Positions 1 through 9,936 of a stretch of 64,000 bases of DNA are shown here, piece by piece. Position numbers and translations under genes: made by a program. A model generated the notes under the pieces. That model did not search any database and was not told the DNA's origin. It saw nothing but the letters and a program-made list of their open reading frames with translations. The stretch comes from Phascolomyces articulosus (Eukaryota; Mucoromycota; Mucoromycetes; Mucorales; Lichtheimiaceae): contig JAIXMP010000003.1 of NCBI GenBank assembly GCA_025677815.1, positions 434,001 to 498,000 on the forward strand. The letters run 5' to 3'. Every line of letters starts with the position of its first letter. Positions within the stretch are counted from its first letter, which is position 1.

Positions 1-561
1 GTGCGAACCATGAACTTTACATTTTGTTTCAAACTGTTTATAAATGTAGTTTTTTATTAATTGTCGTAATGAAGAATAATAATAAAGTGTCGCACAGATC
101 AAACATGTTGTTATTGCAAACGAAGGGTTGTTTATAATGCATAATATAAAAATAGTTTTCAACTTGAACGTACGTGTGCTATTTATTTTATTAAAAGATC
201 TCTCTCTTTCTCTTTTTTTTTGCTTAATGACATTTGAATAACGATTGCAGAAAAGGAAAAAAGGGATCTTCATGACAGTAACAAGATTCGTTTGCAGATT
301 GTACATAAAGTTTTATATTGAAAAAAAATAATGCATACGATATTATTTTATGTTTGACAGCTTTAGAAACCATAGTAACATGATGATGAAGTACCTTAGT
401 ATTATTATGATACGGTTGCACTTTATAAAAATAGCATCTTTAACTAAATAAACATATTGTATTATACTAGTTTCCATGCTTTGTTTCATAACTTTGCGAC
501 TGGGTCATAAGAGCTTACGCTTTACAAAAAACGCGCCCCTTCGTTTTGTTTTCTAATTATA
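1..561. other. AT-rich intergenic DNA, no gene seen
   Basis: Neither strand shows an open frame with coding character. The sequence is AT-rich with short T and A runs and a pyrimidine tract near 200-225. It ends at the first methionine of the broken TPR/F-box gene. Confidence 0.6.
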
Positions 562-1415
562 ATGCCAACAATAGCAACTTTACAATTTCAAATAAGTCCT
601 TTCTCAACATTATATCAAGATTCATATGTCCATTTCACACCAACGCAATTGGATCTCTCTCTTCTCCAAAATGCATTTGATCAAGGAAAACATATATATG
701 CAACACACGATTGCATACACGCAATTGAATTGTATACCAAAGCATTGAGTAGCATACATCATCTCAAATCTTTGATCTTATTGCATCGCGCTTTTGCCTA
801 TGAAAAAGTCTCAACCATGCCGAAAAGCGCTCGACGATTGCGCACAGACGGAATACAATGACCAAAACAATGATTGCTTCGCCCAGACATATATTACATC
901 ATGAGAGTCAGCGTTTTACTTTGACAAGGCAATGCACAAAGGAAGCTGCTGATGCCAGCAAAAAAGGCGCCAATACTATTTCAAAGCAATATTTCCAGAA
1001 AAAAAGTAACAACTTGAAGCAACATGATTGCTTGATGAAAGAAGCTAAATATAAAAACCAACTACTCTTGCGGCTATTACCTTATGAAATTATTTCCAAT
1101 ATCTTATCATCTTTATCTTTAAAATCATTGGACCGGTTGGCGCTCACATGTCGCTTTTGGTATGGGGTTGTTTTACAAGAATGATCATAAATACGATTGT
1201 ATATATATGCTGTCTCGGATTGGATTGCAAATAATACTAACGCTTTAGTCCAATTCATACGCAAGGTTCAACTGGGTCATATGAAAACTGTCAAATTAAA
1301 GCTATGCGAATTAGCACGCACAGGGAGGTCATTAGGAATCAGGGTACCCGATCGACATGTACGGGTTAAAAATACTGGAAGTAATTTGGATGTCGCATTG
1401 CAAAATCACACCTAG
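562..1415 (+). pseudogene. Broken TPR/F-box protein gene
   Basis: The first frame (562-861) encodes about 80 residues ending in a TPR-like helix pair (AIELYTKAL, then LILLHRAFAYEKV). Near 825-830 the frame slips by one base. The continuation of the TPR motif (ALDDCAQTEYNDQNND) lies in another frame and meets a TGA near 902. A later frame (858-1184) carries an F-box core, LPYEIISNILSSLSLKSLDRLALTCRFW, reported here only by its ends at about 1075-1157. The next frame (1197-1415) may be an eroded repeat region. In intact fungal proteins of this layout, TPR helices precede an F-box that docks Skp1 of an SCF ubiquitin ligase, followed by leucine-rich repeats. I see TPR and F-box parts in different frames. 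That it is a decayed copy rather than a sequencing error is inference. Confidence 0.65.
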
Positions 1416-3435
1416 CAAATATAGTGTGTTTGGGGGGAAAAGGTACTTCCACCTGGAGTTGATTCATATAGGATGGAACACACCATGAATGAAACGTATT
1501 TTTTTTATCTAATAAGATACACACGCCCTTTCGACAATCAACAGTAACGAAATATTCTGCTACTGAAAAAGGGTTCGAGGAAGGACTTGTAAATGAGACA
1601 TATCACAAAAAACAACCATTTTAATCATACATTCAATGAGGACTTGATATATTCGAAACTAGTTTACCTTCAATCATGTAGGTAATGGTGTGTACATTAT
1701 ATCATATTCATATGTACCAGTCAATCCATGTTCATATATCCAATTGGAAGAAATTAGTGAGTGAACGCAAATACTTCTAACAGCTGAAGACAGATATTTG
1801 TGTCACCTTATGCGTACTTTGCTTGGTAAAAAAACATCACCATGTGATTGAAAAAGATCGAAAACGTCAATGTTTAACCCATTTGTATGCCAAAGTTAAT
1901 ATTTATATGTTGTGTCTGTTATAAGTGCTTTAATTTATTGTTTTTATGCTTCAATTAATATGGTAAATGATGTATTAGCAGAATAATGGTTGGAATAAAA
2001 AGTATTACATAATAAAATTTAACTTGACGTCAGTCAATAAATTATATACTTCTATAAAGTGTTTATCCCACGACCTCAACATATTACTTCACTTTAAAAC
2101 AATTTTTGATAATCTAACATATTCTCCAAATTTACTATCATTGGTCCAGTTTATCTCACACTTAATCCATACATCAAAAAAAAAAAACTATATATGTAAC
2201 AAATCTTTCCATCAATTTCCCTTATGGATAAACATATACCAATTCCAATTCATATTTCTTTGATCCATCTTCAACATTAATTCACATCTCTGGAACAGTG
2301 TATCGACTCTCTTTTCCATAAATTCTTCATATTCCAACACACCCAACCTTTTCCAATCCATTAATATATTGTCCTTGACAATAAAAAGTAATTTGGTTGG
2401 GAGGTTTTTTCCATTGATTTAGTTCTCTACCAATTATTATAATCCAGAAATAAAACTCCTCGATTTCCATCCTTATACATTCCACGCGTATCAATACCAC
2501 TTTCACCATATTCCATAGTGAAATAAGTTGGAAACTATCAGTATCGAGAGAAATCTGGAGAATTTGGACCTTTATAGATGAGTTTTCCTATGATGTAAAT
2601 CATAGATATATATCTTATTGCGTACATGAGTATTAACCAAATATTTTTTTCCAAAAACTTACCGAGTTTCAGTTAATACTTTTGATAAAATAAAACAAAA
2701 AGAACAAGAACAATAATAGCAAAATGATGAATCGAAAGGAAAAAAAGAAAGAGGTTAGTCGGAACAAACCGGTCATTTTGACCCGAGTTACAAGAAAAAT
2801 GATTCTTCCCACTTCAAGCCCCGCATAATGGGTGCTTTGAAATCTTTATTTAAAATGTTTTTTCATTCTTTACACTATGCTTCTGTCTAACAAGTGTTCA
2901 TACATTAGATAATCTATGTTATTCATATATTTTTAGGAGTTGAGAGTTATTTTACATGCTGTGGCAGTATCTGGCTACATTTGTCGGTTTCTGTTTAATA
3001 ATAAAGATGAGCATCATAAAGTATATATTATATTTTTTTCCTACCTAAAGTTAATCTTATACACTAAATGTATGATATCTCTTATGATGTTTCTCCTTTG
3101 AATCCGATGTATATCTTTAATTTTTTATATACATAATGATAATTTTGTCATGTGTTATACAGCATTCATCATCCAATTTATTGTTATATACTCTCAATTT
3201 CATATATCATAATGTTTTTTTGTGATAAGTAAATCGATTGACTTAGTGATATATTTTTTTGTCATTGAGTTCTACTTAGCTACCATCGTGGGAAGACTGG
3301 AGACCCAGCACATGTGAAATCTATGTGACGTACAAGGAAAATCTCCACTCTACACAAACGGCTCTCCGCTTTTTTTTAATTCTGTTTCTCTTTTTCTTGT
3401 TACCAACAAAAACTTATTTCCTTTACTAATTAAAC
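1416..3435. other. Intergenic DNA, possibly with tail of the broken gene
   Basis: About 2 kb without a supportable gene. Short frames up to 79 codons (2024-2263 on plus, 2327-2509 on minus) are AT-driven and lack recognisable motifs. Fragments such as 1636-1682 could be remains of the 3' part of the TPR/F-box gene but cannot be aligned by eye. The last 100 bases before 3436 are pyrimidine-rich and probably form the ETF beta promoter and leader. Confidence 0.5.
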
Positions 3436-4488
3436 ATGTCGAACCCTTTGAGAATCTTTGTTCCTGTCAAGCGTGTCATTGACTTTGGTAAATATTCTTT
3501 ATACTTTTATTATTATTATTATTTCATACTAACATTACCGGGGTGGTGGAACATAATAGCTGTCAAGGTTCGCGTCAATGCAGGCAAGACTGATGTCGAC
3601 CGTAACGTAAAGCACAGCATGAACCCATTTGACGAAATTGCTGTTGAAGAAGCTGTCCGTATTAAGGAAAAGTCCCCCAAGACCGAAGTTGTTGCTATTT
3701 CATGTGGTTCTGCCAAGGCACAAGAAACTTTACGTACTGCTTTGGCCATGGGTGCTGACCGTGCTGTGCACGTTGAAGTAAAGGACGATAGCACCTTGCA
3801 ACCGCTGGCGGTCGCCAAGTTGCTTGAAGCTTACACCAACAAGGAAGAAAAGAAGCCCGATCTCTTCATCCTTGGTAAGCAAGCCATTGATGACGATAGC
3901 AACCAAACTGGTCAAATGTTGGCTGGTTTGTTGAACTTGCCTCAGGTAAAAAAAAAAAAAAAAAATAAGAACGGAAAATTGGATGAGTTTTATTTTGGGG
4001 AGATATAAGTTTTTTGATCTTGGAGAAGTGTGATGTTAATTAAGACAAATTCTATGTGCTGTTATGTGTATATAGACTACCTTTGCTTCCAAGCTTGAAA
4101 TTGAGAACCAATCTTTGAAGGTTACTCGTGAAATTGATGGCGGTCTCGAAACTATCAAGACTAGCATGCCCGCTATTGTCACTACTGATTTGCGGTGAGT
4201 CATCAAAAAATAAATTAGCATATGTGTGTTATAATAAGTGTCATATACTAAACGATTTATTTATTTTTTTCTAGTTTGAACGAACCTCGTTACGCTTCAT
4301 TGCCCAACATCATGAAGGCCAAGAAGAAGCCTCTTGTCAAGATTACACCTGAAGATTTGGGTGTTGATATTTCTCCTCGTATTCAAACATTGAAGGTTGA
4401 AGAGCCACCTAAGCGTGAAGGTGGTCGTAAGGTTGAAAGTGTGGATGAGTTGCTTGACAAGCTCAAGAACGAAGCCAAGGTTTTGTAA
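3436..4488 (+). CDS. ETFB: Electron transfer flavoprotein beta subunit
   Basis: Exons 3436-3487, 3560-3945, 4076-4194 and 4275-4488 join in frame to a 256-residue protein, the usual length for this family. The N-terminus ([19 protein letters not shown]) and the following block [17 protein letters not shown] are hallmark ETF beta segments. [20 protein letters not shown] matches the AMP-binding and recognition region. ETF is a mitochondrial matrix heterodimer that passes electrons from acyl-CoA and other dehydrogenases to ETF-ubiquinone oxidoreductase, so this gene serves fatty-acid and amino-acid oxidation. No long cleaved presequence is visible, as is common for ETF beta. All three introns are GT-AG and 72-130 bases long. 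The second begins with a long A run just after its donor. The DPH7-like gene follows on the same strand after about 220 bases. Confidence 0.96.
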
Positions 4489-4500
4489 ATGTGAATCATA

Positions 4501-4518
4501 TATATATATATATATATT
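4501..4518. repeat. (TA)n microsatellite in the ETFB 3' flank
   Basis: A short alternating TA tract lies just after the ETFB stop codon. It may be part of the 3' untranslated region or polyadenylation region. Confidence 0.7.
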
Positions 4519-4710
4519 ATAAATATAAAAAAAGTTCTATTAGATGTCCCCCTCCTCTCCACCCTTGTCTGTTATTTCTTTTTCATTTTTCCCCAACTTG
4601 CAAACGTTATCTTTTTTTTTCCCAAACAACAGAGCTTTCAATACCGATTTTTTTTACAATTTATATATAATTCTTTATTTGGAAACAACCGTGCGAAAAA
4701 AAAAATCTTC

Positions 4711-5748
4711 ATGTCAGACAACAGGGCTCTTTCACTTGTATCATTCGATACTGTATTTAGTGCAGACTCAACAGAGTTTTGTCCATCCCCAGATCATTCT
4801 CAATTTCTTGCTTGTGGTACTTATCAACTTACTGATGAAAAAAGACAAGATAGCGATGCCCAAGTGCGTAAAGGCAAACTCTACTTGTTTCAAGTAGACG
4901 ATCCCAAAACTTCATCACCATTACAACAACAGCAATATCAGGTTATTGACAGAGCTGCCATTCTTGACATGAAATGGTGTCATACGCCTGTCAATGGTTA
5001 CCCAGTACTTGGTGTTGCAGATTCTATAGGAGGACTTGAGCTCTATGCATTAAAGAATCAACAATTGGAATCTTATGCTCATGTTCAAGTAACAGAAGAC
5101 GACAGTGTATTATGTTTATCATTGGACTGGGCCAATCGCGTAAATCACACCATGTCACCTCTTATTGCTACTTCTCATTCGAATGGCGATTTATCACTTG
5201 TTCAAAAGGGTGAATCAGAATGGGTTGTTGAACGCCAGTGGCATGCACACGACCTTGAAGCATGGATTGTCGGCTTTGACTATTGGAATACGCATACACT
5301 CTATTCTGGTGCAGATGATGCAACACTTAAAGTATGGGATACGCGTACGTATCAATGCACAAGTACCAACAGACGACAATACATGATGGGGGTGACAGCC
5401 ATTCAATCATCCCCTCACAACGAACATATATTGGCAACGGGCAGTTATGATGAACATATTCATTTATGGGATACACGAAATATGCGCACACCCCTTTCAG
5501 AAGTACATACACCTGGTGGTGGTATTTGGCGTCTCAAATGGCATCCAACACGCTCAGATCGATTATTATCAGCATCTATGCATGCTGGTGCGTTTGTTAT
5601 TGATACTGAAAATTTTCAAGTGGTGAAAAGTTTCCTTGATCATGAATCCATGGCTTATGGTGCGGATTGGTCATTCCAACATCCAGGATTAGTGGCTTCT
5701 TGTTCATTTTATGATCATATTATGCATCTTTGGGATGGATCTGTATAA
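4711..5748 (+). CDS. DPH7: Diphthine methylesterase-like WD40 protein (DPH7/WDR85)
   Basis: A single intronless frame of 345 codons. The N-terminus has the signature arrangement of DPH7: SFDTVFSADSTEFCP followed by FLACGTYQLTDEK. WD-repeat ends follow, including DDATLKVWDTRT, YDEHIHLWDTRN and a final DHIMHLWDGSV, consistent with a single WD40 propeller. In yeast and animals DPH7 (Rrt2/WDR85) removes a methyl ester from the diphthine intermediate so that Dph6 can amidate it, completing diphthamide on elongation factor 2. Length is close to that of family members. The start at 4711 is the first methionine before the conserved N-terminal block, and the upstream leader is T-rich. The gene ends about 140 bases from the convergent MMADHC-like gene. 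The assignment rests on the N-terminal signature. A general WD40 protein is the fallback. Confidence 0.85.
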   Translation: MSDNRALSLVSFDTVFSADSTEFCPSPDHSQFLACGTYQLTDEKRQDSDAQVRKGKLYLFQVDDPKTSSPLQQQQYQVIDRAAILDMKWCHTPVNGYPVLGVADSIGGLELYALKNQQLESYAHVQVTEDDSVLCLSLDWANRVNHTMSPLIATSHSNGDLSLVQKGESEWVVERQWHAHDLEAWIVGFDYWNTHTLYSGADDATLKVWDTRTYQCTSTNRRQYMMGVTAIQSSPHNEHILATGSYDEHIHLWDTRNMRTPLSEVHTPGGGIWRLKWHPTRSDRLLSASMHAGAFVIDTENFQVVKSFLDHESMAYGADWSFQHPGLVASCSFYDHIMHLWDGSV

Positions 5749-5887
5749 TTGTATTATAATTGTAACAAAAACAAGAATAAAATGAAACTAGTAAATGTAT
5801 ATCTATTATTTAATATAATCTAAGAAAGTAGTTTAAAATATTGTATGAAGAAGAAGTATATTTATCTATAGAAAAAAACGGATATTA

Positions 5888-6709
5888 CTATTGCTTTTGT
5901 TGGGAGGATATTAATTCATCAATGACCTTTGTCAAGATGTGCGCGGGAGCTGTGGTGAAAAAGGTAGCAGGGTAGATATGACTCTTCCAGGTAGGATGTA
6001 ATAAAATATGACAACAACCAACGTTTTGAATATCATAATGGGTTAATGCTTGTGTAGCCTGTACATCTGGATAGGGCGATGGTCCTTGTTTACCGAATAC
6101 CTGTCGATTTCCCCACCCCCAAATTATGAGAATGTCAGCTGGTTTTTTTTTTTCTCTCCTTTTTTCCTTAACACTTTCGAAGCTGTCAATTTTTTACTAA
6201 CCGGAAATCCTGATGCAGGATCAGTGACATCTGCCCAAAAACCAACCGATCCAAGCCGTTGAACAATATACTTTCCCCATTCAATGAACTTTTGTTTGAG
6301 ATCCAAATTTTGATATTTTACTTAAGATTAGATCCAAATTTTTTAATCTCATATATTTTTTTTCTGCATATGAATAATAAATAGGTTCCTGATAAAATAA
6401 AATATTTACCAATTCAAGCTTTTCGTCTCGTTCTTTATTCACTTCAGGTGTGGCGCCCACCATATCGTGATAACATTGTTGAATAACGGGTACGACAAGT
6501 AGATCGTTACGTTCTTTGATTGTGAGATGAGGGAAAACTGAATCTACTTCTTTCATGAATCGATGGGATGGGGAGAATGCGGAATATTCAAAAACTGAAC
6601 CTTGATATTCAAAGCGTGCTGGCTCGATAACACATTCACTCTTTGTTGTAGGTTTAATAGTTGTCGAGATCCCTTTTGATGGACATGAATCAACAATAGT
6701 GGTGGGCAT
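5888..6709 (-). CDS. MMADHC: Cobalamin trafficking protein, MMADHC (CblD)-like
   Basis: Exons, in plus coordinates, are 6410-6709, 6202-6288 and 5888-6100. They join in phase to 199 residues. The C-terminal half carries the MMADHC pattern: WGKYIVQRLGSVGFWADVTD followed by DPASGFPVFG, then YDIQNVGCCHILLHPTWKSH and TTAPAHILTKVIDEL. The paired cysteines in VGCC and the FWAD...DP(A/S)SG block are distinctive for this nitroreductase-fold family. In animals MMADHC works with MMACHC to hand cobalamin to cytosolic methionine synthase and mitochondrial methylmalonyl-CoA mutase. The product is shorter at the N-terminus than the human protein (296 residues), and no clear mitochondrial presequence is seen. 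Start 6709 was chosen over an upstream in-frame start because the longer leader is low-complexity hydrophobic sequence. The intron-1 acceptor was selected by phase. A closer AG would introduce a stop. Confidence 0.82.
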
Positions 6710-6992
6710 AATGGATAAAAATTGAAAAAAAAAACAAAAAGAAAAAGAAAGTAGATAAAAAGGTTCTTTTTTTAAAACCTTCCCCTCCCCGCCCAGTTTC
6801 CAATTAAAAATATATCCAGATCGACACTCACTCACCCATCACGACCGAGCATAAAAAATATCAACCAAATACTTTCATTTTTTAACTTTAAAGAAGGTTG
6901 CAATATAGAAAAAAAAAATAGACACATATTCTTTTTTTTTGGACCATGAGCACAAAATAAAAAAGTTGAAAGAAAGGTTTTTATTTTATTAT

Positions 6993-8102
6993 TTAAGCAG
7001 AGCTGGACTTTTGCATGGAAGAGGTACGGCGTCTTTCGATCTTACGGTCCTTAGCTTCCTTGACACGCTTAGCCAAAAGTTGCTTGTATTCAGCTTCAGC
7101 TTCAGTCTTGCGTTCAAGACGCTTACGCTTCTCCAATTTCTTCTTGCGTTGACGACGAAGAGTAACGGGAGTGACCAAACGTTGGATCTTGGGAGCCTTG
7201 GTGTAAGGCTTCTTGTCAGCGTTGGCGGGTTGGATGGTGCGACGAATGACGTATTGACGGACATCATCTTCCTTGCCCAAGTTGAAGAACTTGCGGATAT
7301 TGTTAGCACGCTTGGGACCAAGACGCTTGGGGACAGTGGTGTCAGTCAAGCCAGCAATGTCTTGTTCACCTTGCTTGATAACAACCAAGTTCAAGACAGC
7401 CAAGTCAGATTGAACGATACAACCACGGACAGACTTGCGCTTACGTTCACCAGTACGGCGAGGACGGTAGCAAGAGTGACCCTTGCTCAACAACAAGCGA
7501 ACACGGTGGGGCAAGAGAACACCTTGCTTCATGGGGAAACCTTGCTTATCGTTACCACCGGAAATGCGGAAAACGTAACCCTTGAATTCGTCACCGAGGG
7601 AATCACCGGCAACTTCTTGGGCCATACGCTTATCGTAGAAACCACGCCTAATAACATATACAATTTATTTCCCCCACCCCAAATTTATGGTCAGTTCCTT
7701 TCTCCATGCACGTACATATAATACACAAGTCTATTGTTTGATAAAATTCCAAATGAATAATAAAAAAAACTCACAAGCGACGTTCATCTTCGATTTCAAT
7801 CAACTTTTGACAGCCAGTGGCTGGGTTGGCAATGTTCAACTAAATGATAATTAGAAAATTATATATGTTAGTTTTCAATTCCATTGTGGAGAGGAATTTT
7901 TTTGGGTTGCATTGAAATTCGCGGGGGAAGGAAATGTTAACATCAGCATCATTGTTGGAATCAAGAAGTGTCGCGTTCGAAAGAAAAATAAAAATCCGTC
8001 TCGTGTGTCGATCCATCCATATATTCATCCATCCATTCGTACGCTCCATCCTTAATTCAACGACGATGCTGATCCGTTTTTCGATGTAATATATACCTTC
8101 AT
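6993..8102 (-). CDS. RPS6: 40S ribosomal protein eS6
   Basis: Exons are 8097-8102 (only ATG AAG), 7775-7839 and 6993-7647. They encode 241 residues, normal for eS6. Recognisable blocks are [20 protein letters not shown] at the N-terminus, [20 protein letters not shown] in the middle, [18 protein letters not shown], and an Arg/Lys-rich C-terminal helix. The protein ends [16 protein letters not shown]. eS6 is a structural protein of the small ribosomal subunit. The serines after RRRTSS are the expected substrates of AGC kinases of the S6K/Ypk type. Intron 1 (about 257 bases) separates the two-codon first exon from the rest and is longer than most introns in the window. The leader just before the ATG is a pyrimidine tract, typical of ribosomal protein genes. 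The stop lies about 280 bases from the MMADHC-like start; both genes read on minus. Confidence 0.97.
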
Positions 8103-8555
8103 AGTGCCAAAAGAAAAGAAAGTTCACTGCTGGCAGGTCCAGTCTCCAGATGTATGCGGCGTTTGAACGCTATTATTATTACTGGCGAACCTGAGGCAAA
8201 AAAAAGGCATAATTTAATTATGTATATAATTACATCCCAACCCATCTATCACTTTTATGTTCCAAACCAATTCTTGCTTAGATTTTTATCCTCGAATAAT
8301 AATTAATGCATAAGGTTGAATGATTGGCATAGTAATTTATTCATTTATTCTAAGATATGACATAGGTTTGTAAAATCCTATAGATTCCTTCCCCTCTCCA
8401 CGGTTAGAAATTACTAAACAATTCACATAATAAAAGAGAATTATATGGCAATTTTTTATTTACACAAAAGAGAAAAAACAAGGAAGATGAAAGAGTAGAC
8501 GAAATTAAGCGAGGGTATAGATAATGTGTGTTTTTTTTTAAAAAAAAAATAAGTC
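8103..8555. promoter_or_regulatory. RPS6 upstream region
   Basis: This 450-base gap lies between the RPS6 start and the 3' end of the AP-2 sigma gene, both on minus. The part nearest RPS6 (about 8105-8210) is richer in G and C than its surroundings and includes a pyrimidine tract next to the ATG. It is the likely promoter and leader. No known ribosomal-protein box could be assigned with confidence. The rest is AT-rich. Confidence 0.4.
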
Positions 8556-9347
8556 TTATTCTAATTTATCAAGATGATCAAGTCGTGTAAGGACAATATT
8601 TTTACTTGTTTCTTCAATTTCTCCTGCCAAAAATACTTCATCCAAAATTGCATAGACCTAATAATGTTGTCGTATCACATAATAATTTAGTTATTCCACT
8701 TTTTGACATATCCATCTTCCTTTCTTTTTCTTTGACTCCCTATCCCCTTGGTCATATTTTTTATTACTCACCTTGTAAAAGTTAAAGACTAAATCCAATT
8801 CACAGACGTTACCAAAGAAAGCATCCAATACTTCAACAAAAAAGTGGATAGCTTCTAAATAAGCGAGTTCGTTATCATTGGCATCCACACATACACAAAA
8901 GAAAAGACCAGCATAACGACGATATACAATCTTATAGTTACGGAACTATATAAAGTTGTCATGGAGAAATATATATATTAATAATTATTATTGAATAGGA
9001 AAACTATGAGAATTCCCTTGTTCTATAAATGAGGGAGCGTGTCATGAAGGGAGCATTTCATATATTCTATTACCTCGACAAAATTACTTTGATGCTTTTG
9101 GTCTCTCGGTGCAATTAATCGATGGACTTCTCCCTTGAGTTTCACCTTTTCATCATCTTCATAAGGAACGTACCATTTAGCTAATCTCGTTTTACCCTGA
9201 CGATTTTGTACCAAAATAAACCGGATCTAGATAGGAACATTTATATAAATTGTCAATGGTTTCAATTAAAAGAAGAAGGAGAGAAAGTTTTTGACTCCCT
9301 CTCCATGTTGTTATTTATATAAATAAGTGTTTCGTCATGCTAACCAT
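8556..9347 (-). CDS. AP2S1: AP-2 adaptor complex sigma subunit
   Basis: Exons are 9345-9347 (ATG alone), 9074-9226, 8772-8945 and 8556-8657, joining in phase to 143 residues. Animal AP2S1 has 142. Characteristic segments are [60 protein letters not shown] and [20 protein letters not shown]. The small chain stabilises the AP-2 heterotetramer, which links clathrin to plasma-membrane cargo. It is part of the surface that reads dileucine signals. The closing segment [14 protein letters not shown] favours the AP-2 sigma over the AP-1 form, though AP-1 sigma is the nearest alternative. The first exon is only the start codon, followed directly by a GT donor. I accept it because the next exon opens at IRF, exactly where the family continues after methionine. 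Confidence 0.93.
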
Positions 9348-9420
9348 GTTGTCGCCCAAGTCTTTTTTTAAAATTGCAATAGAATGAAGTTGAAGGGAAA
9401 ATATATATGAAAAGGCTGAA

Positions 9421-9936
9421 CTAAAGTGCTTTGTTTGTAATTGCTCGTGCTATTTCCCAATAAAGGAATATAACAGCGGTGTCTGTAGGTGACACACTCG
9501 TTTCTAATTTATTGATTTCTTGCTGGATCGTCCAGTAGATAAACGCTTGTTGTTTTTTTGGAGTATGTCCTTTTCCCAATCCCAACTGTATAAAACCCTA
9601 ACAAAACGTATATGTATAGCTTGGATTGAACGACTTAATTGTAGAAAATGCTAATAATCTAGTGTATTGATTCAATATATAATACTTCTTTGATAGGGAT
9701 TACATCAACTCAAGATTAAGTTTTAAGTTTCCAAATAATGTATAATAAGAGAGAGTGCTATTTATTCTAAAAAAAACAAGAGTTAAAAAGAAGAACAAAG
9801 AACAATAGAGTTTTAATGGATAAAAAAAACTAATCACTCGTTATTCATTCCAGGAACTTACCTTGTTATTACATAATTGAAGCTGATGCATCATAAATAT
9901 TTCTTTATGGTAGAATAATCCAAGATTCACTTCAAT
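9421..9936 (-). CDS. C-terminal exons of an unidentified protein
   Basis: Two stretches on the minus strand join cleanly: 9862-9936 (25 codons, bounded by AG and GTAAGT) and 9421-9597 (58 codons plus stop, preceded by TTAG). Together they give 83 residues starting IEVNLGLFYHKEIFMMHQLQ and containing KGHTPKKQQAFIYWTIQQEI near the middle. Composition and intron signals look genuine, but no family was recognised. No convincing start exon is found upstream. A frame on the same strand at about 10000-10100 (containing MEPVQFCDSQQMISLYNKYN) might belong to it but runs into stops. It may be a short unknown gene with a missed 5' exon, or the tail of a decayed gene. It sits between AP2S1 and the P450 gene, all on minus. 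Confidence 0.4.

Noticed and set aside
6939..7721. 260-codon plus-strand frame
   Set aside because: It is antisense to RPS6, whose sequence is unmistakable.
7840..8096. Possible C/D-box snoRNA in RPS6 intron 1
   Set aside because: ATGATG and CTGA strings occur but no correctly ordered C and D boxes with a closing stem were found.
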